DNA from: Collinsella sp. AF23-2
Lineage (GTDB): Bacteria; Actinomycetota; Coriobacteriia; Coriobacteriales; Coriobacteriaceae
Assembly: GCF_003459245.1 (NCBI RefSeq)
Contig: NZ_QRVG01000011.1
Coordinates: 6,743 to 70,742 of the forward strand
Direction: 5' to 3'
DNA length: 64,000 nt
Made by a program: the position numbers and the translations under genes. This document shows, in pieces, positions 13,485 through 21,720 of the stretch (position 1 is its first letter; each line of letters begins with the position of its first letter). A model generated the notes under the pieces. That model searched no databases and was not told the origin of the DNA. It saw only the letters and a list, made by a program, of their open reading frames with translations.

Positions 13485-13760
13485 AGGCGCCCACCCCCGA
13501 TAGGGGCAGGTCGCCGCGATACCTCTCACGGTTCATAGCGATGAGTCCTCTGTGTATGCCCGCTTCGGCAGGCAGATCTGTTGAACGGATTTATTATACC
13601 GTGCAGAGCAGACGCAAATCGCCGCAGCACGCCGCGGTTTCGGTAAACGATGCCGGTAATAGCCTCGAAATATTCGAGCGTTTCTGACGCACGGACGCAT
13701 GCGAGCGTCTAGCATATCCATTCAAAACGGATTCACGGGCAAAGGGAGTCACAAGCGCAT

Positions 13761-14759
13761 ATGAAGCAATGGGTTGGACTGGGCAAGTTTCTCGCGGGGC
13801 ACATGCAGGTCATCGTTCCGATTTGCGTGGCGCTCGGCGTGCTCTTTCCCCAACAGATTGGCGTACTCAAGCCCATCGTTCCCACCCTGTTTGCCTTTAT
13901 GACGTTTCAGGGTGCGCTCAGCAACACCTTTCACCAGGTAACCGAGGTGTTCCGCCGTCCGCTGCACCTGGTCTTGGCGTTACTCGTCTCGGCGGTGCTT
14001 ATCCCTATCGCAGCCTATGCCATGGGATCGTTATTCTTTGGCTCCAACCCCAACCTTGTCTGCGGCATCGTGCTCGAGTACAGCGTACCCGTGGCAGTCA
14101 CCGCCTTTATGTGGATCAGTATGTTCGGCGGCAACGGCCCGCTCGCGCTCACCATCATCCTGACATCCTCGGTCATCTCGCCCGTCACGATTCCGCTCAC
14201 GCTTAAGCTCCTGCTGGGTGCCACCGTTGCAATCGATGTTACGGGCATGATGCAGAACATGGCCTTTATGATCGCCATCCCCGCCGTGCTCGGCATCGTG
14301 ATCAACGAGTTCACGCGCGGATGGGGACACGAGAAACTCTCCCCCGCGCTTTCGCCCGCCTGCAAGTTTATGATGATGGGTGTCATCGCCTCCAACTCCA
14401 CCGCCATGAGCGAGTACGTGCTACACATGAATGCGGTGCGCCTGGAAGTTGCCCTCTTTATTTTGACCTTCGCCATCAGCGGCTTTGTCGTCGGCATTCT
14501 GGTCGCCCGCGCGTTGCACCTGCCGTATAGCGAGACGACCACCATGTGCTTTACCTGCGGCATGCGCAATATCTCTTCGGGCGCCGTCATCGCCACGCAG
14601 TATTTTCCCGGCGAGGTCGTGTTTCCCGTCATGTGCGGAACGCTGTTTCAGCAGGTGCTCGCCTCGGTTATCGGACATCTCTTTGAGCGACTGACCGGCG
14701 AGGAGCGCGCCAAACAGCGCAAGCGGGTCAAGGCTGGGCGCGACGCGATGGCACGCTAG
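13761..14759 (+). CDS. Bile acid:sodium symporter (BASS) family membrane protein
   Basis: Polytopic protein of 332 residues with about nine to ten hydrophobic segments. The overall pattern, including the crossover motifs LEYSVPVAVTAFMW and CFTCGMRNISSGAVIAT, matches the SBF/BASS fold. BASS proteins import organic anions such as bile acids, pantothenate or 2-oxoacids with sodium; the substrate here is unknown. The gene stands alone, divergent from the recJ fusion across 276 bases that must hold both promoters, and converges on the DUF4931 gene. A strongly basic tail (KQRKRVKAGR) is consistent with a cytoplasmic C-terminus. Confidence 0.8.
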   Translation: MKQWVGLGKFLAGHMQVIVPICVALGVLFPQQIGVLKPIVPTLFAFMTFQGALSNTFHQVTEVFRRPLHLVLALLVSAVLIPIAAYAMGSLFFGSNPNLVCGIVLEYSVPVAVTAFMWISMFGGNGPLALTIILTSSVISPVTIPLTLKLLLGATVAIDVTGMMQNMAFMIAIPAVLGIVINEFTRGWGHEKLSPALSPACKFMMMGVIASNSTAMSEYVLHMNAVRLEVALFILTFAISGFVVGILVARALHLPYSETTTMCFTCGMRNISSGAVIATQYFPGEVVFPVMCGTLFQQVLASVIGHLFERLTGEERAKQRKRVKAGRDAMAR

Positions 14760-14789
14760 GCAGCACACTTTTCGCAGGCGCTCGCCTTG

Positions 14790-15587
14790 CTATACGAGCG
14801 TTTCCAGATGCGCGCGTAGGCGCTCAGCATCGATATAGAGCGTGGTCTCGGCATTAACCTGGGCCAGACGATAGCCCACGAAGTAGGGCGATACCACCCA
14901 ACGTGGCAACGCCTTGGCAATGGTCCGGCCGTCCATGTGGTAGAAGAACAAGTTGTACGACTCCGCGCGACCGCCGTGGTGTTCGTGCAGGATATAGCGC
15001 AGGGCCACCTGAATCGCATCGGCAAACAGGTCCGCTTCGGCTTGGTCGCGGGCGTCGTCGCTGGCGGCGATTCCCTGTGGAGCCGAGACGTTGACCTCAA
15101 AGAATCCCATGATCGGCTCGGTTGAGATGTTGACCGAGATTCTCCCCTGCCGCCAGACATTGATGCCTTCGAAATTGGCGGAAGTCAGCGAAGCATAGCC
15201 GTCTTCCTGCTCCAAACCCACAATCTGCATGTGAGGATGGACGAGGCTGCCGCCCGAAAGCGGGCCTTTGTTCTTGTACATGAGCACGCTGAGGTACTGT
15301 TGGGAATCGATCATCTGCTGCCAACAGCCCAGGGCAAACCGCATCACATGATGCAGCTCATCCGGTTCATAGGTCGCCAGGTCGACGTCGTGATTGGCCG
15401 ACTCGATCAATACGGTCTGACGGGTGGCCCGCAAGGTCTTGAACTTATTCTCGAGCCAGATGCAGTCACCATCGCGCTCGATGATGTTGGCGAGCCCCTC
15501 CGTGTCGCAAAAGGGGCACGCGGTGCCAGGGCGACGATTATCGTCGGGCTTACCGTTCGCCTGCTGAACGTCAAATACCAGCGCCAC
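14790..15587 (-). CDS. GalT/HIT-superfamily protein (DUF4931-like)
   Basis: Soluble 265-residue protein with the layout of galactose-1-phosphate uridylyltransferase relatives. CPFC near residue 24 is a likely metal site and GGSLVHPHMQIVG (near residue 112) holds the HxH-type nucleotidyl-transfer motif in the form HPHMQ. It probably transfers or hydrolyses a nucleotidyl group, but no substrate can be named. The gene starts three bases after cutC stops, so the two are one transcription unit. It is not a full GalT, being shorter by some 80 residues. Confidence 0.75.
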   Translation of the reverse strand: MALVFDVQQANGKPDDNRRPGTACPFCDTEGLANIIERDGDCIWLENKFKTLRATRQTVLIESANHDVDLATYEPDELHHVMRFALGCWQQMIDSQQYLSVLMYKNKGPLSGGSLVHPHMQIVGLEQEDGYASLTSANFEGINVWRQGRISVNISTEPIMGFFEVNVSAPQGIAASDDARDQAEADLFADAIQVALRYILHEHHGGRAESYNLFFYHMDGRTIAKALPRWVVSPYFVGYRLAQVNAETTLYIDAERLRAHLETLV

Positions 15588-15590
15588 GGG

Positions 15591-16268
15591 TTATACCTCC
15601 AACTGCACGATCTTGGTGCCATGGAGCTCGGAGACGCTCAATGCCGCCGCGACCGCGTCGCGATTTGCCGTAGTAATGCCGCCGCCAGGAAGGATGGTCA
15701 AACGATCGCCCGCGTACTCGATTAAACGAGCCAGGTGATCGTAATTATCCTCGATCGACGCACCGGCCGCGCCGCCATGCGTGAGGATGCGCGTAACGCC
15801 GCAGTCGGCAAGTGTATCAATCGCATCGAGCTGAGCCTCGGGCGAGAGCTGGTCAAATGCCATGTGGAAGGTGATGTCAAGGGGCTCGCGCTTGCACTCC
15901 TCGGTCGCGCAGCCCGTAGCCATAACGAGAGCGCCGAGGGTGAGCTCGTCGAGCGCCCAGCCGCTGGCACAGGGCTTGCAGCAGCCAAAGACCAGGCCGT
16001 CAACGCCGGCGCTCACAGCAAGGCCCAGGTCCATCTCCATCATGTGCAGCTCGTCCTGGTTGTAATGAAAGTCGCCACCACGCGGACGAATCATGCACAT
16101 CACTCGCGCGTCATGCTCGTGAGCGTAACTGACTGTAGCGCTAATAACGCCGGCGGAAGGCGTGGTGCCACCGACGGCGAGGTTGTCACACAGCTCAATG
16201 CGCCCCGCACCGGCCTCGATGGCCGCCGGCACTCGCTCAAAGTTCTCGGCACAAAACTCGTACAGCAT
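15591..16268 (-). CDS. cutC: CutC family protein
   Basis: TIM-barrel CutC protein of 225 residues. It opens with MLYEFCAENFERVPAAIEAGAGRI, then shows the family motifs ELCDNLAVGGTTPSAG, MIRPRGGDFHYNQDE and TILPGGGITTAN. CutC was linked to copper homeostasis in E. coli, but that role is disputed and its reaction is not established. ATG at 16268 is chosen over the longer reading to 16325 because the added residues do not match the family and a GGGGG stretch precedes this ATG. It heads a two-gene unit with the GalT-like gene. Confidence 0.9.
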   Translation of the reverse strand: MLYEFCAENFERVPAAIEAGAGRIELCDNLAVGGTTPSAGVISATVSYAHEHDARVMCMIRPRGGDFHYNQDELHMMEMDLGLAVSAGVDGLVFGCCKPCASGWALDELTLGALVMATGCATEECKREPLDITFHMAFDQLSPEAQLDAIDTLADCGVTRILTHGGAAGASIEDNYDHLARLIEYAGDRLTILPGGGITTANRDAVAAALSVSELHGTKIVQLEV

Positions 16269-16328
16269 AGATAGGCCCCCAAAGACAGCAGATGTTTTCC
16301 GACGGGCATTGTCACACATCCCCATGAA

Positions 16329-16394
16329 GTTGCGGTGGAATAGGGACTGCTCTTGGCCTCTGGAGCCCGTATTCAGTCCCTATTTCACCGCAAC
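16329..16394. repeat. 66-bp inverted repeat upstream of cutC
   Basis: Two 21-base arms beginning GTTGCGGTGGAATAGGGACTG and ending with its near-perfect reverse complement (one G-to-T difference) flank a 24-base centre. It lies just upstream of cutC. The symmetry and intergenic place suggest a REP/MITE-like element, but it may also act as a bidirectional terminator or operator. No transposase is nearby. Confidence 0.6.
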
Positions 16395-16444
16395 ATAAAG
16401 GGGGCAGAACCAAAGTAACGCCGCAGGCAGAGGACCGACAGCGA

Positions 16445-16544
16445 GCGGGCGCCAGAGCGAACAAATTGGCATGAAAAGAGGGCGGCATAGACCTTCTGGT
16501 CATGCCGCCCTCTTTGAATGACAAGTTGTCGCTCTGGCGCCCGC
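16445..16544. terminator. Nested 100-bp palindrome after livF
   Basis: An outer pair of perfect 16-base arms (16445-16460 and 16529-16544, core GGCGCCAGAGCGA) encloses an inner hairpin at 16475-16515 built on AAGAGGGCGGCAT/ATGCCGCCCTCTT. On the minus strand the inner hairpin ends in CTCTTTTC, which suits a terminator for the liv operon. Both hairpins could also form a large cruciform. Confidence 0.65.
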
Positions 16545-16587
16545 GCAGCGTCGACTGGTCCGCCGTTCGGTAGAACGGCGGAACCGC

Positions 16588-17301
16588 CTAACCGCCCAGG
16601 TAAGCCTTGCGGACGTTGTCGTCGTGCAGGAGCTCTTGGCCGGTGCCGGTCATGGTGATCTTGCCGGTCTCGAGCACGTAGCCGCGCGTGGCGATCGAGA
16701 GCGCCATTTGGGCGTTCTGCTCGACCAGAAGCACCGTGGTACCGGCCTTGTGCAGGTCCTCGACAATCTGGAAGATCTGCTCGATCAGGATCGGCGCCAA
16801 ACCCATGGAGGGTTCATCGAGCATGAGCAGCTTGGGATTGCTCATAAGGGCGCGCCCCATAACGAGCATCTGCTGTTCGCCGCCCGAAAGGGTGCCGGCC
16901 ACCTGGCGACGGCGTTCCTTCAGGCGCGGGAACTGCTCGTAGACGCGCTCAAGGCCCGGAGCAACCGTGGACTTGGGCTGCGTATAGGCACCCATCTCCA
17001 GGTTCTCCTCAACCGTCATCTGCAAAAAGGCGCGACGGCCTTCGGGAACCTGAGCCAGGCCCTTACCAACCAGCTTGTCGGCGGGCGTATGGGTAATGTC
17101 CTCGCCCATAAACTTGATGGAGCCGGTCTTAGAGCGTAGCAGGCCCGAGACGGTCTTGAGCGTCGTGGACTTACCGGCACCGTTCGCGCCGATCAGAGCC
17201 ACGATCTCGCCCTCGTTAACGTTAAAGGAGATGTCCTTGATGGCGTGGATAGCGCCGTACCAGACGTTGATGTTGTAGACGGAAAGCATCGGCTCTGCCA
17301 T
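16588..17301 (-). CDS. livF: Branched-chain amino acid ABC transporter ATP-binding protein LivF
   Basis: ABC ATPase of 237 residues, normal for LivF. Walker A is GANGAGKST (near residue 37), the signature is TLSGGEQQML and Walker B is LLMLDEPSMGLAP, which together with VLLVEQNAQMALSIA are hallmarks of LivF. It pairs with LivG to power uptake of leucine, isoleucine and valine. The ATG at 17301 is directly adjacent to the livG stop. It is the last gene of the liv operon, followed by the nested palindrome terminator. Confidence 0.95.
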   Translation of the reverse strand: MAEPMLSVYNINVWYGAIHAIKDISFNVNEGEIVALIGANGAGKSTTLKTVSGLLRSKTGSIKFMGEDITHTPADKLVGKGLAQVPEGRRAFLQMTVEENLEMGAYTQPKSTVAPGLERVYEQFPRLKERRRQVAGTLSGGEQQMLVMGRALMSNPKLLMLDEPSMGLAPILIEQIFQIVEDLHKAGTTVLLVEQNAQMALSIATRGYVLETGKITMTGTGQELLHDDNVRKAYLGG

Positions 17302-18162
17302 TTAGTTCTCCCCCTTATCCTGCTTGCCCAGATACGCCTCGATAACGGCGTCGTTGTTCTGGATTTCCTCTGCCGTGCCCTTGGCGATGACCTTACCAAA
17401 GTTGAGCACGCAGATGCCCTCGCAGATGTTCATGACGAGCGACATGTCGTGCTCGATAAGCATGATGGCAATGCCAAAGGTGTCGCGGATCTTGACGATG
17501 TTCTCCATGAGCTCGGCGGTCTCGGACGGGTTCATGCCGGCGGCAGGCTCGTCGAGCAGCAGTAGCTTGGGGTTGGTGACAAGCGCGCGGACGATCTCCA
17601 GACGCCGCTGAGCGCCGTAAGGCAGCGATCCGGCCTGCTCGTTTGCCAGATGCTCCATATCAAAGATGGACAGTAGTTCCATGGCGCGCTCGTGGGCGGC
17701 CTTCTCGTGCTTCCAATACGTCGGCAGGCGTAGCACGCCCTCAAAGCCGGAGTAGCGCTCCTGGTTGTGCAGGCCGACCTTAACGTTATCCTCCACCGTC
17801 ATGGTGTTGAACAGGCGGATGTTCTGGAACGTACGGGCGATACCCATACGGTTGACCTGGTAGACGGACTTGCCCGAGGTGTCCTCACCGTCGAGCAGGA
17901 TGGTACCGTGCGTGGGCTGGTACACCTTGGTGAGCAGGTTGAAGACCGTGGTCTTACCGGCACCGTTGGGACCGATCAGACCGGCGATCTCGGTCTTACC
18001 GATGGTCAGGCTAAAGTCGTCGACTGCCTTAAGGCCGCCAAATTCAATGCCCAAGTGGATGCACTCGAGCGCCGGGCGCTGGCCCAGGTCGCGGTCGGGA
18101 ACGATGGCGCCAGAAGGATACGGGACCATCTTGCCCTTGTTGAACTCAAACTTACTGGGCAT
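17302..18162 (-). CDS. livG: Branched-chain amino acid ABC transporter ATP-binding protein LivG
   Basis: ABC ATPase of 286 residues. Walker A GPNGAGKTT, the LivG-type insert GIARTFQNIRLF, signature LPYGAQRRLEI and Walker B LLLLDEPAAGMNPSE are all present, followed by the H-loop LIEHDMSLVM. The N-terminal 25-30 residues before the ABC core are an unusual extension. ATG at 18162 has GGAGG nine bases upstream and overlaps the livM end by 11 bases; the longer reading to 18189 lacks this support. Confidence 0.95.
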   Translation of the reverse strand: MPSKFEFNKGKMVPYPSGAIVPDRDLGQRPALECIHLGIEFGGLKAVDDFSLTIGKTEIAGLIGPNGAGKTTVFNLLTKVYQPTHGTILLDGEDTSGKSVYQVNRMGIARTFQNIRLFNTMTVEDNVKVGLHNQERYSGFEGVLRLPTYWKHEKAAHERAMELLSIFDMEHLANEQAGSLPYGAQRRLEIVRALVTNPKLLLLDEPAAGMNPSETAELMENIVKIRDTFGIAIMLIEHDMSLVMNICEGICVLNFGKVIAKGTAEEIQNNDAVIEAYLGKQDKGEN

Positions 18163-19231
18163 CGGCTGCCACCTCCTTCTTGGAAGCAAAGCGATCCTTA
18201 ATGCGTGCGAAGAACGCCTTGAGCTGCGGGTTGTTAGTAAAGACCATGACCAGAATCAACACGATGGCGTAGATGAGCATGCGGTAGTCCGAGAACTGAC
18301 GGAGCAGCTCGGGAAGTACCGTGAGCAACGCCGCTGCGATGACGGAGCCGCGCATATTGCCCAGACCGCCCAGGACCACGAACACCAGGATGAGGATGGA
18401 CGTGTTGAAGTCGAACTTGGTGGCGGAGAGCTGCGAGAAGTTACCGCCGAAGAGAGCTCCGGCAGCACCGGCGAGGGCAGCGGAAACCACGAAGGCGATC
18501 ATGCGGTACTCGGTGACGGAGATGCCTACGGACTCGGCTGCAATCTTATTATCGCGCACGGCCATAATGGCACGGCCGGTACGGCTGCGAACCAGGTTGA
18601 GCACGATCACGAGTGCAACCATAACCAGGATGGCACCGGCGAGGAAGGTCGAGTACGTCGACACGCCCGAGGCGCCCTGGGCGCCCTTGATGATGGCGGT
18701 GCCGTCCTCGAGCAGGTGCAGGTCGTCGATCGTAGAGTTGCCCGTGATGTTAAAAATCACGTGCAGGCCGCGGGAATCGACGCCCACAATGAGGCAGGTG
18801 ACGATCTCTTTGATAATCTCGCCAAAGGCCAGCGTCACGATAGCCAGGTAATCGCCGCTCAGGCGAAGGACCGGGATGCCGATCAAGAAGCCCAGGATAG
18901 CGGCAGCGATGGCGCCGACCACAATGCTGATGACAAGACGTATTGGATCGGAGGGAACGGCACTCTCGAGGGCGACAGCGGTAACGATGCCCGTATAGGC
19001 GCCGACGCTCATAAAGCCCGCGTGGCCCAGCGACAAGTCGCCCGCGATGCCGACAACGAGGTTGAGCGAGATGGCCATGACGATATAGGCCGTGATGGGA
19101 ACCAGCTGACCGGCGATCATGCGCGGGATCATATGGTTGGACTGCATAAAGAACACGATGGCAAATGCCACGATGCACATGGCGTACGTAACAAAGTCGT
19201 GACGCGTCTGCTTGTCTTTAAGAAACTTCAT
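18152..19231 (-). CDS. livM: Branched-chain amino acid ABC transporter permease LivM
   Basis: Integral membrane permease of 359 residues with eight or more hydrophobic segments. The conserved LNLVVGIAGDLSLGHAGFMSVGAY and LRLSGDYLAIVTLAFGEI regions identify LivM. It forms the translocation pore with LivH. ATG at 19231 follows AGGTGAGCGTT; a GTG at 19240, directly after the livH stop, is an alternative that adds three residues. The gene overlaps livG, so translation is probably coupled. Confidence 0.94.
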   Translation of the reverse strand: MKFLKDKQTRHDFVTYAMCIVAFAIVFFMQSNHMIPRMIAGQLVPITAYIVMAISLNLVVGIAGDLSLGHAGFMSVGAYTGIVTAVALESAVPSDPIRLVISIVVGAIAAAILGFLIGIPVLRLSGDYLAIVTLAFGEIIKEIVTCLIVGVDSRGLHVIFNITGNSTIDDLHLLEDGTAIIKGAQGASGVSTYSTFLAGAILVMVALVIVLNLVRSRTGRAIMAVRDNKIAAESVGISVTEYRMIAFVVSAALAGAAGALFGGNFSQLSATKFDFNTSILILVFVVLGGLGNMRGSVIAAALLTVLPELLRQFSDYRMLIYAIVLILVMVFTNNPQLKAFFARIKDRFASKKEVAADAQ

Positions 19232-19240
19232 AACGCTCAC

Positions 19241-20122
19241 CTACACCTTCTCGGGGACGTACTTGCCCAAGAGGCCGGCAGGCTTGACGAGCAGGACGAT
19301 GATCAAAACACCAAAGACGATGGAGTTGGCAAGGCTCGTGGAAATGTAGGCCTGCGCCATCGCCTCGATGATGCCGATGAGAATGCCACCGACAAAGGCG
19401 CCGGGGATGGAGCCGATACCGCCGAAGACGGCGGCGTCGAAGGCCTTGATGCCAGGCATGGCACCCGTCGTGGGCTGCAGCACCGGCGAGTAGGAGCACA
19501 GCAGCACACCGGCGATGGCGGCAAGGGCAGAGCCGATGGCAAACGTCATCGAGATGGTGCGGTTGACGTTGATGCCCATGAGCTGAGCGGCGGCCTTGTC
19601 CTCGGACACGGCGCGCATGGCTTTGCCCATCTTGGTCTTACCTGTAAAGAACATCAGGCCGGCCATGATAACCAGACAGGCGACGATGGTGACGAGCGAT
19701 ACGGCGCTCACGTTGAACTTGGCCAAGAACTCCGGCACCGGGAAGGTGACGAGCGAAGTGAAGTTCTTGGGCGTGGCGCCCCACAGAAGCTGCGCGGCAT
19801 TCTGCAGGAAGTAGGACACGCCGATGGCCGTGATCAAAACGGCCAGCGGGCCTGCTTGGCGCAGCGGCTTATAGGCCAGACCCTCAATGAGAACACCGAG
19901 AACCGTGCAGGCCACGCAAGAGAGAATTACAGATGCCCAGCCCGGGAGGCCGAGATACGACGTGGCGCAGAACGAGACATAGGCACCGACCATGATGACG
20001 TCGCCGTGAGCGAAGTTCAGCATCTTGGCGATACCGTAGACCATGGTGTAGCCCAACGCGATGATGGCGTAGACGCTGCCCATGGACAGGCCGTTGACCA
20101 GGTATTGGATAAAGACCGTCAT
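19241..20122 (-). CDS. livH: Branched-chain amino acid ABC transporter permease LivH
   Basis: Permease of 293 residues. MTVFIQYLVNGLSMGSVYAI at the N-terminus and GYTMVYGIAKMLNFAHGDV are characteristic of LivH, as is the later GIKAFDAAVFGGIGSIPGA. The ATG at 20122 has GGGGG nine bases upstream, whereas the first ATG of the longer reading (20215) lies in hairpin-rich non-coding sequence. It partners LivM in the membrane and is followed by livM with almost no gap. Confidence 0.94.
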   Translation of the reverse strand: MTVFIQYLVNGLSMGSVYAIIALGYTMVYGIAKMLNFAHGDVIMVGAYVSFCATSYLGLPGWASVILSCVACTVLGVLIEGLAYKPLRQAGPLAVLITAIGVSYFLQNAAQLLWGATPKNFTSLVTFPVPEFLAKFNVSAVSLVTIVACLVIMAGLMFFTGKTKMGKAMRAVSEDKAAAQLMGINVNRTISMTFAIGSALAAIAGVLLCSYSPVLQPTTGAMPGIKAFDAAVFGGIGSIPGAFVGGILIGIIEAMAQAYISTSLANSIVFGVLIIVLLVKPAGLLGKYVPEKV

Positions 20123-20164
20123 GTTCCACATCCCCCTTTCGAATAGGTTTCCAGTTGATGTATG

Positions 20165-20258
20165 AAACAGGGACGTTACACTGTCCCTAGATACCAAGCA
20201 AGCAGGGAAGGCCAAAACCTCCCCTGCTTGGGATCAAAACCGCTCTATGTAAGGCGGT
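20165..20258 (-). promoter_or_regulatory. Triple-hairpin spacer between binding protein and permease genes
   Basis: Three successive stem-loops read on the minus strand: ACCGC/GCGGT followed by TTTT right after the binding-protein stop, then AAGCAGGGGAGG/CCTTCCCTGCTT, then AGGGAC/GTCCCT. Such spacers commonly let the abundant binding protein be expressed far above the permease genes by partial termination and 3' end protection. Confidence 0.55.
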
Positions 20259-20261
20259 CTA

Positions 20262-21449
20262 TTAGGCCTGTACGTACTTGCCATCGGTGATAACGTACGC
20301 CGTGGGGTCCTTCTGGACCTGACCCTTATCGTTCCAGGTGAGCTTGCCGGTCAGACCGTCAACGGTAATCTTGAGCATAGCCTTGGGCAGCTTCTCGGCG
20401 ACCTCGGTCGGGTCGGCGTCGACACCAAGACCGGCCTCCTTGAGGGCCTCGGCCACCGCGTGCACGCCATCGTAGGCGTCGGCGGCAAACTGGTCGGGGG
20501 TATCGCCGTACTTATCCTTGTAAGCGTTGACGAAGTCGGCGTTCTTCTCGTCGTCGGCGGAGAACGGGGTCATGAGCAGCAGACCCTCGGCAAGAGAAGT
20601 GTCGAAGCCCTCAACGCCCAGGATGCCGTCCATGCCGTCGCAGCCCATCATCTTGACGTCGTAGCCCATGTCCTTGGCGTTCTTGAGCAGGACGGACGCC
20701 GGCGTGTAGTAGATCGGCGCAAAGATCATGGTGGCGCCTGCCTGCTTGGCCTTGGTCAGCTGGTTGGTAAAGCTCGTGGCGGAGTCGTCCTTAAAGGTCT
20801 CCTCGTCGACAATCTCAAGCTTAGACTTAGCGGCCTGGGCCTTAAAGGAATCTGCGATGCCCGAAGAATAGGCGTCGCCGGAGTTATAGAACAGCACGAA
20901 CTTCTCGTTCGCATACTTCTCTGCCAGGAACTTGGCAGCGTTGACACCTTGGTTGGGGTCGGTAAAGCAAACCTGGAAGACGCAATCCTTGCCCTTGGTA
21001 ACGTCCTCGGAGGACGCAGACGGGGTGATCATGAACGTCTCGGGGTCGTTGCCGCACTCGGCGGCAACGGCGACCGACGCACCCGTGGTGGTCGGACCGA
21101 CGAGGGCCTGCATGCCCCAGTCGAGCAGGGTGTTGAAGGCGTTGACGGCCTTCTCACCGTCAGCCTGGTCGTCCTCGGCCTTGCTGACAAGCGGCAGCTC
21201 CTTAGTCGAGAAATCCTTGCAGCCAAGCTCGACAGCCTGTGTAACGGACTTGCCGTAGGACGCGTTGGCGCCGGTCAGCGGGCCGATGGTGCCGATCTTA
21301 AACGAAGCGTCGCCCGACGCGGAACCGCTGTCGCCGCCGTTGGAGGAGCAGCCAGCTAGAATGGACATCGCCCCCAGACCTGCTGCGCTCGCGATAACGC
21401 TCCTGCGATTCATAACAGGGTTCAATGACTTACCGGTGAGGCTCGACAT
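20262..21449 (-). CDS. livK: Branched-chain amino acid ABC transporter substrate-binding lipoprotein (copy 1)
   Basis: Extracytoplasmic receptor of 395 residues. A twin-arginine-like start (MNRRSVIASAAGLG) leads to the lipobox SILAGC at about residues 29-34, so it should be a membrane-anchored lipoprotein. The mature part is a type I periplasmic-binding fold (IGTIGPLTGANASYG, GPTTTGASVAVAA, FAADAYDGVHA). ATG at 21449 has GGAGA just upstream; ATG at 21413 has no ribosome site. It is closely similar along its whole length to the next gene, with differences scattered and a distinct C-terminus, suggesting recent duplication. Confidence 0.93.
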   Translation of the reverse strand: MSSLTGKSLNPVMNRRSVIASAAGLGAMSILAGCSSNGGDSGSASGDASFKIGTIGPLTGANASYGKSVTQAVELGCKDFSTKELPLVSKAEDDQADGEKAVNAFNTLLDWGMQALVGPTTTGASVAVAAECGNDPETFMITPSASSEDVTKGKDCVFQVCFTDPNQGVNAAKFLAEKYANEKFVLFYNSGDAYSSGIADSFKAQAAKSKLEIVDEETFKDDSATSFTNQLTKAKQAGATMIFAPIYYTPASVLLKNAKDMGYDVKMMGCDGMDGILGVEGFDTSLAEGLLLMTPFSADDEKNADFVNAYKDKYGDTPDQFAADAYDGVHAVAEALKEAGLGVDADPTEVAEKLPKAMLKITVDGLTGKLTWNDKGQVQKDPTAYVITDGKYVQA

Positions 21450-21720
21450 GCGGCTCTCCTCTCAAATCTCGTCGGGTTTCGGTTACCCGACAGGCCATCC
21501 TTCGCCGTGTTCGGCGTTCGCAAAATAGTAGACGCTTTAGTTAGGAAAAGTGGCGAATATTTCAACTTTTCTTTGGATTTGTTCATTTATCCATATTTCT
21601 GCGTATTTCTATTTTTTTATGCAGTAATGCCACTTTATTGTGTAAAAGTAATGTTTCCATTCTGTTACAAGCGCCCTTGCCCTGATTAAAACAGCCTCAC
21701 CGGTCGCGTTTTGTACGCAC
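21450..21720 (-). promoter_or_regulatory. A+T-rich leader between the two binding-protein genes
   Basis: The stretch 21530-21660 is unusually A+T-rich for this genome and probably holds a separate promoter for copy 1 and the permease genes. A hairpin, GTCGGGT/ACCCGAC, lies near 21473-21493 in the presumed leader. I cannot fix the -35 and -10 boxes. Confidence 0.4.

Noticed and set aside
13474-13536. 20-codon leader peptide (ATG at 13536) before the RecJ-helicase gene
   Set aside because: It overlaps the chosen start in another frame, has only a distant ribosome site and no sign of attenuation.
13533-13721. Small gene upstream of the RecJ fusion
   Set aside because: No ribosome site, no family, and it fills a promoter region shared by divergent genes.
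17870-20146. Open frame of 758 codons opposite livG, livM and livH
   Set aside because: Antisense shadow of clearly recognisable ABC transporter genes; low-complexity, Asp/Gly/His-rich translation.
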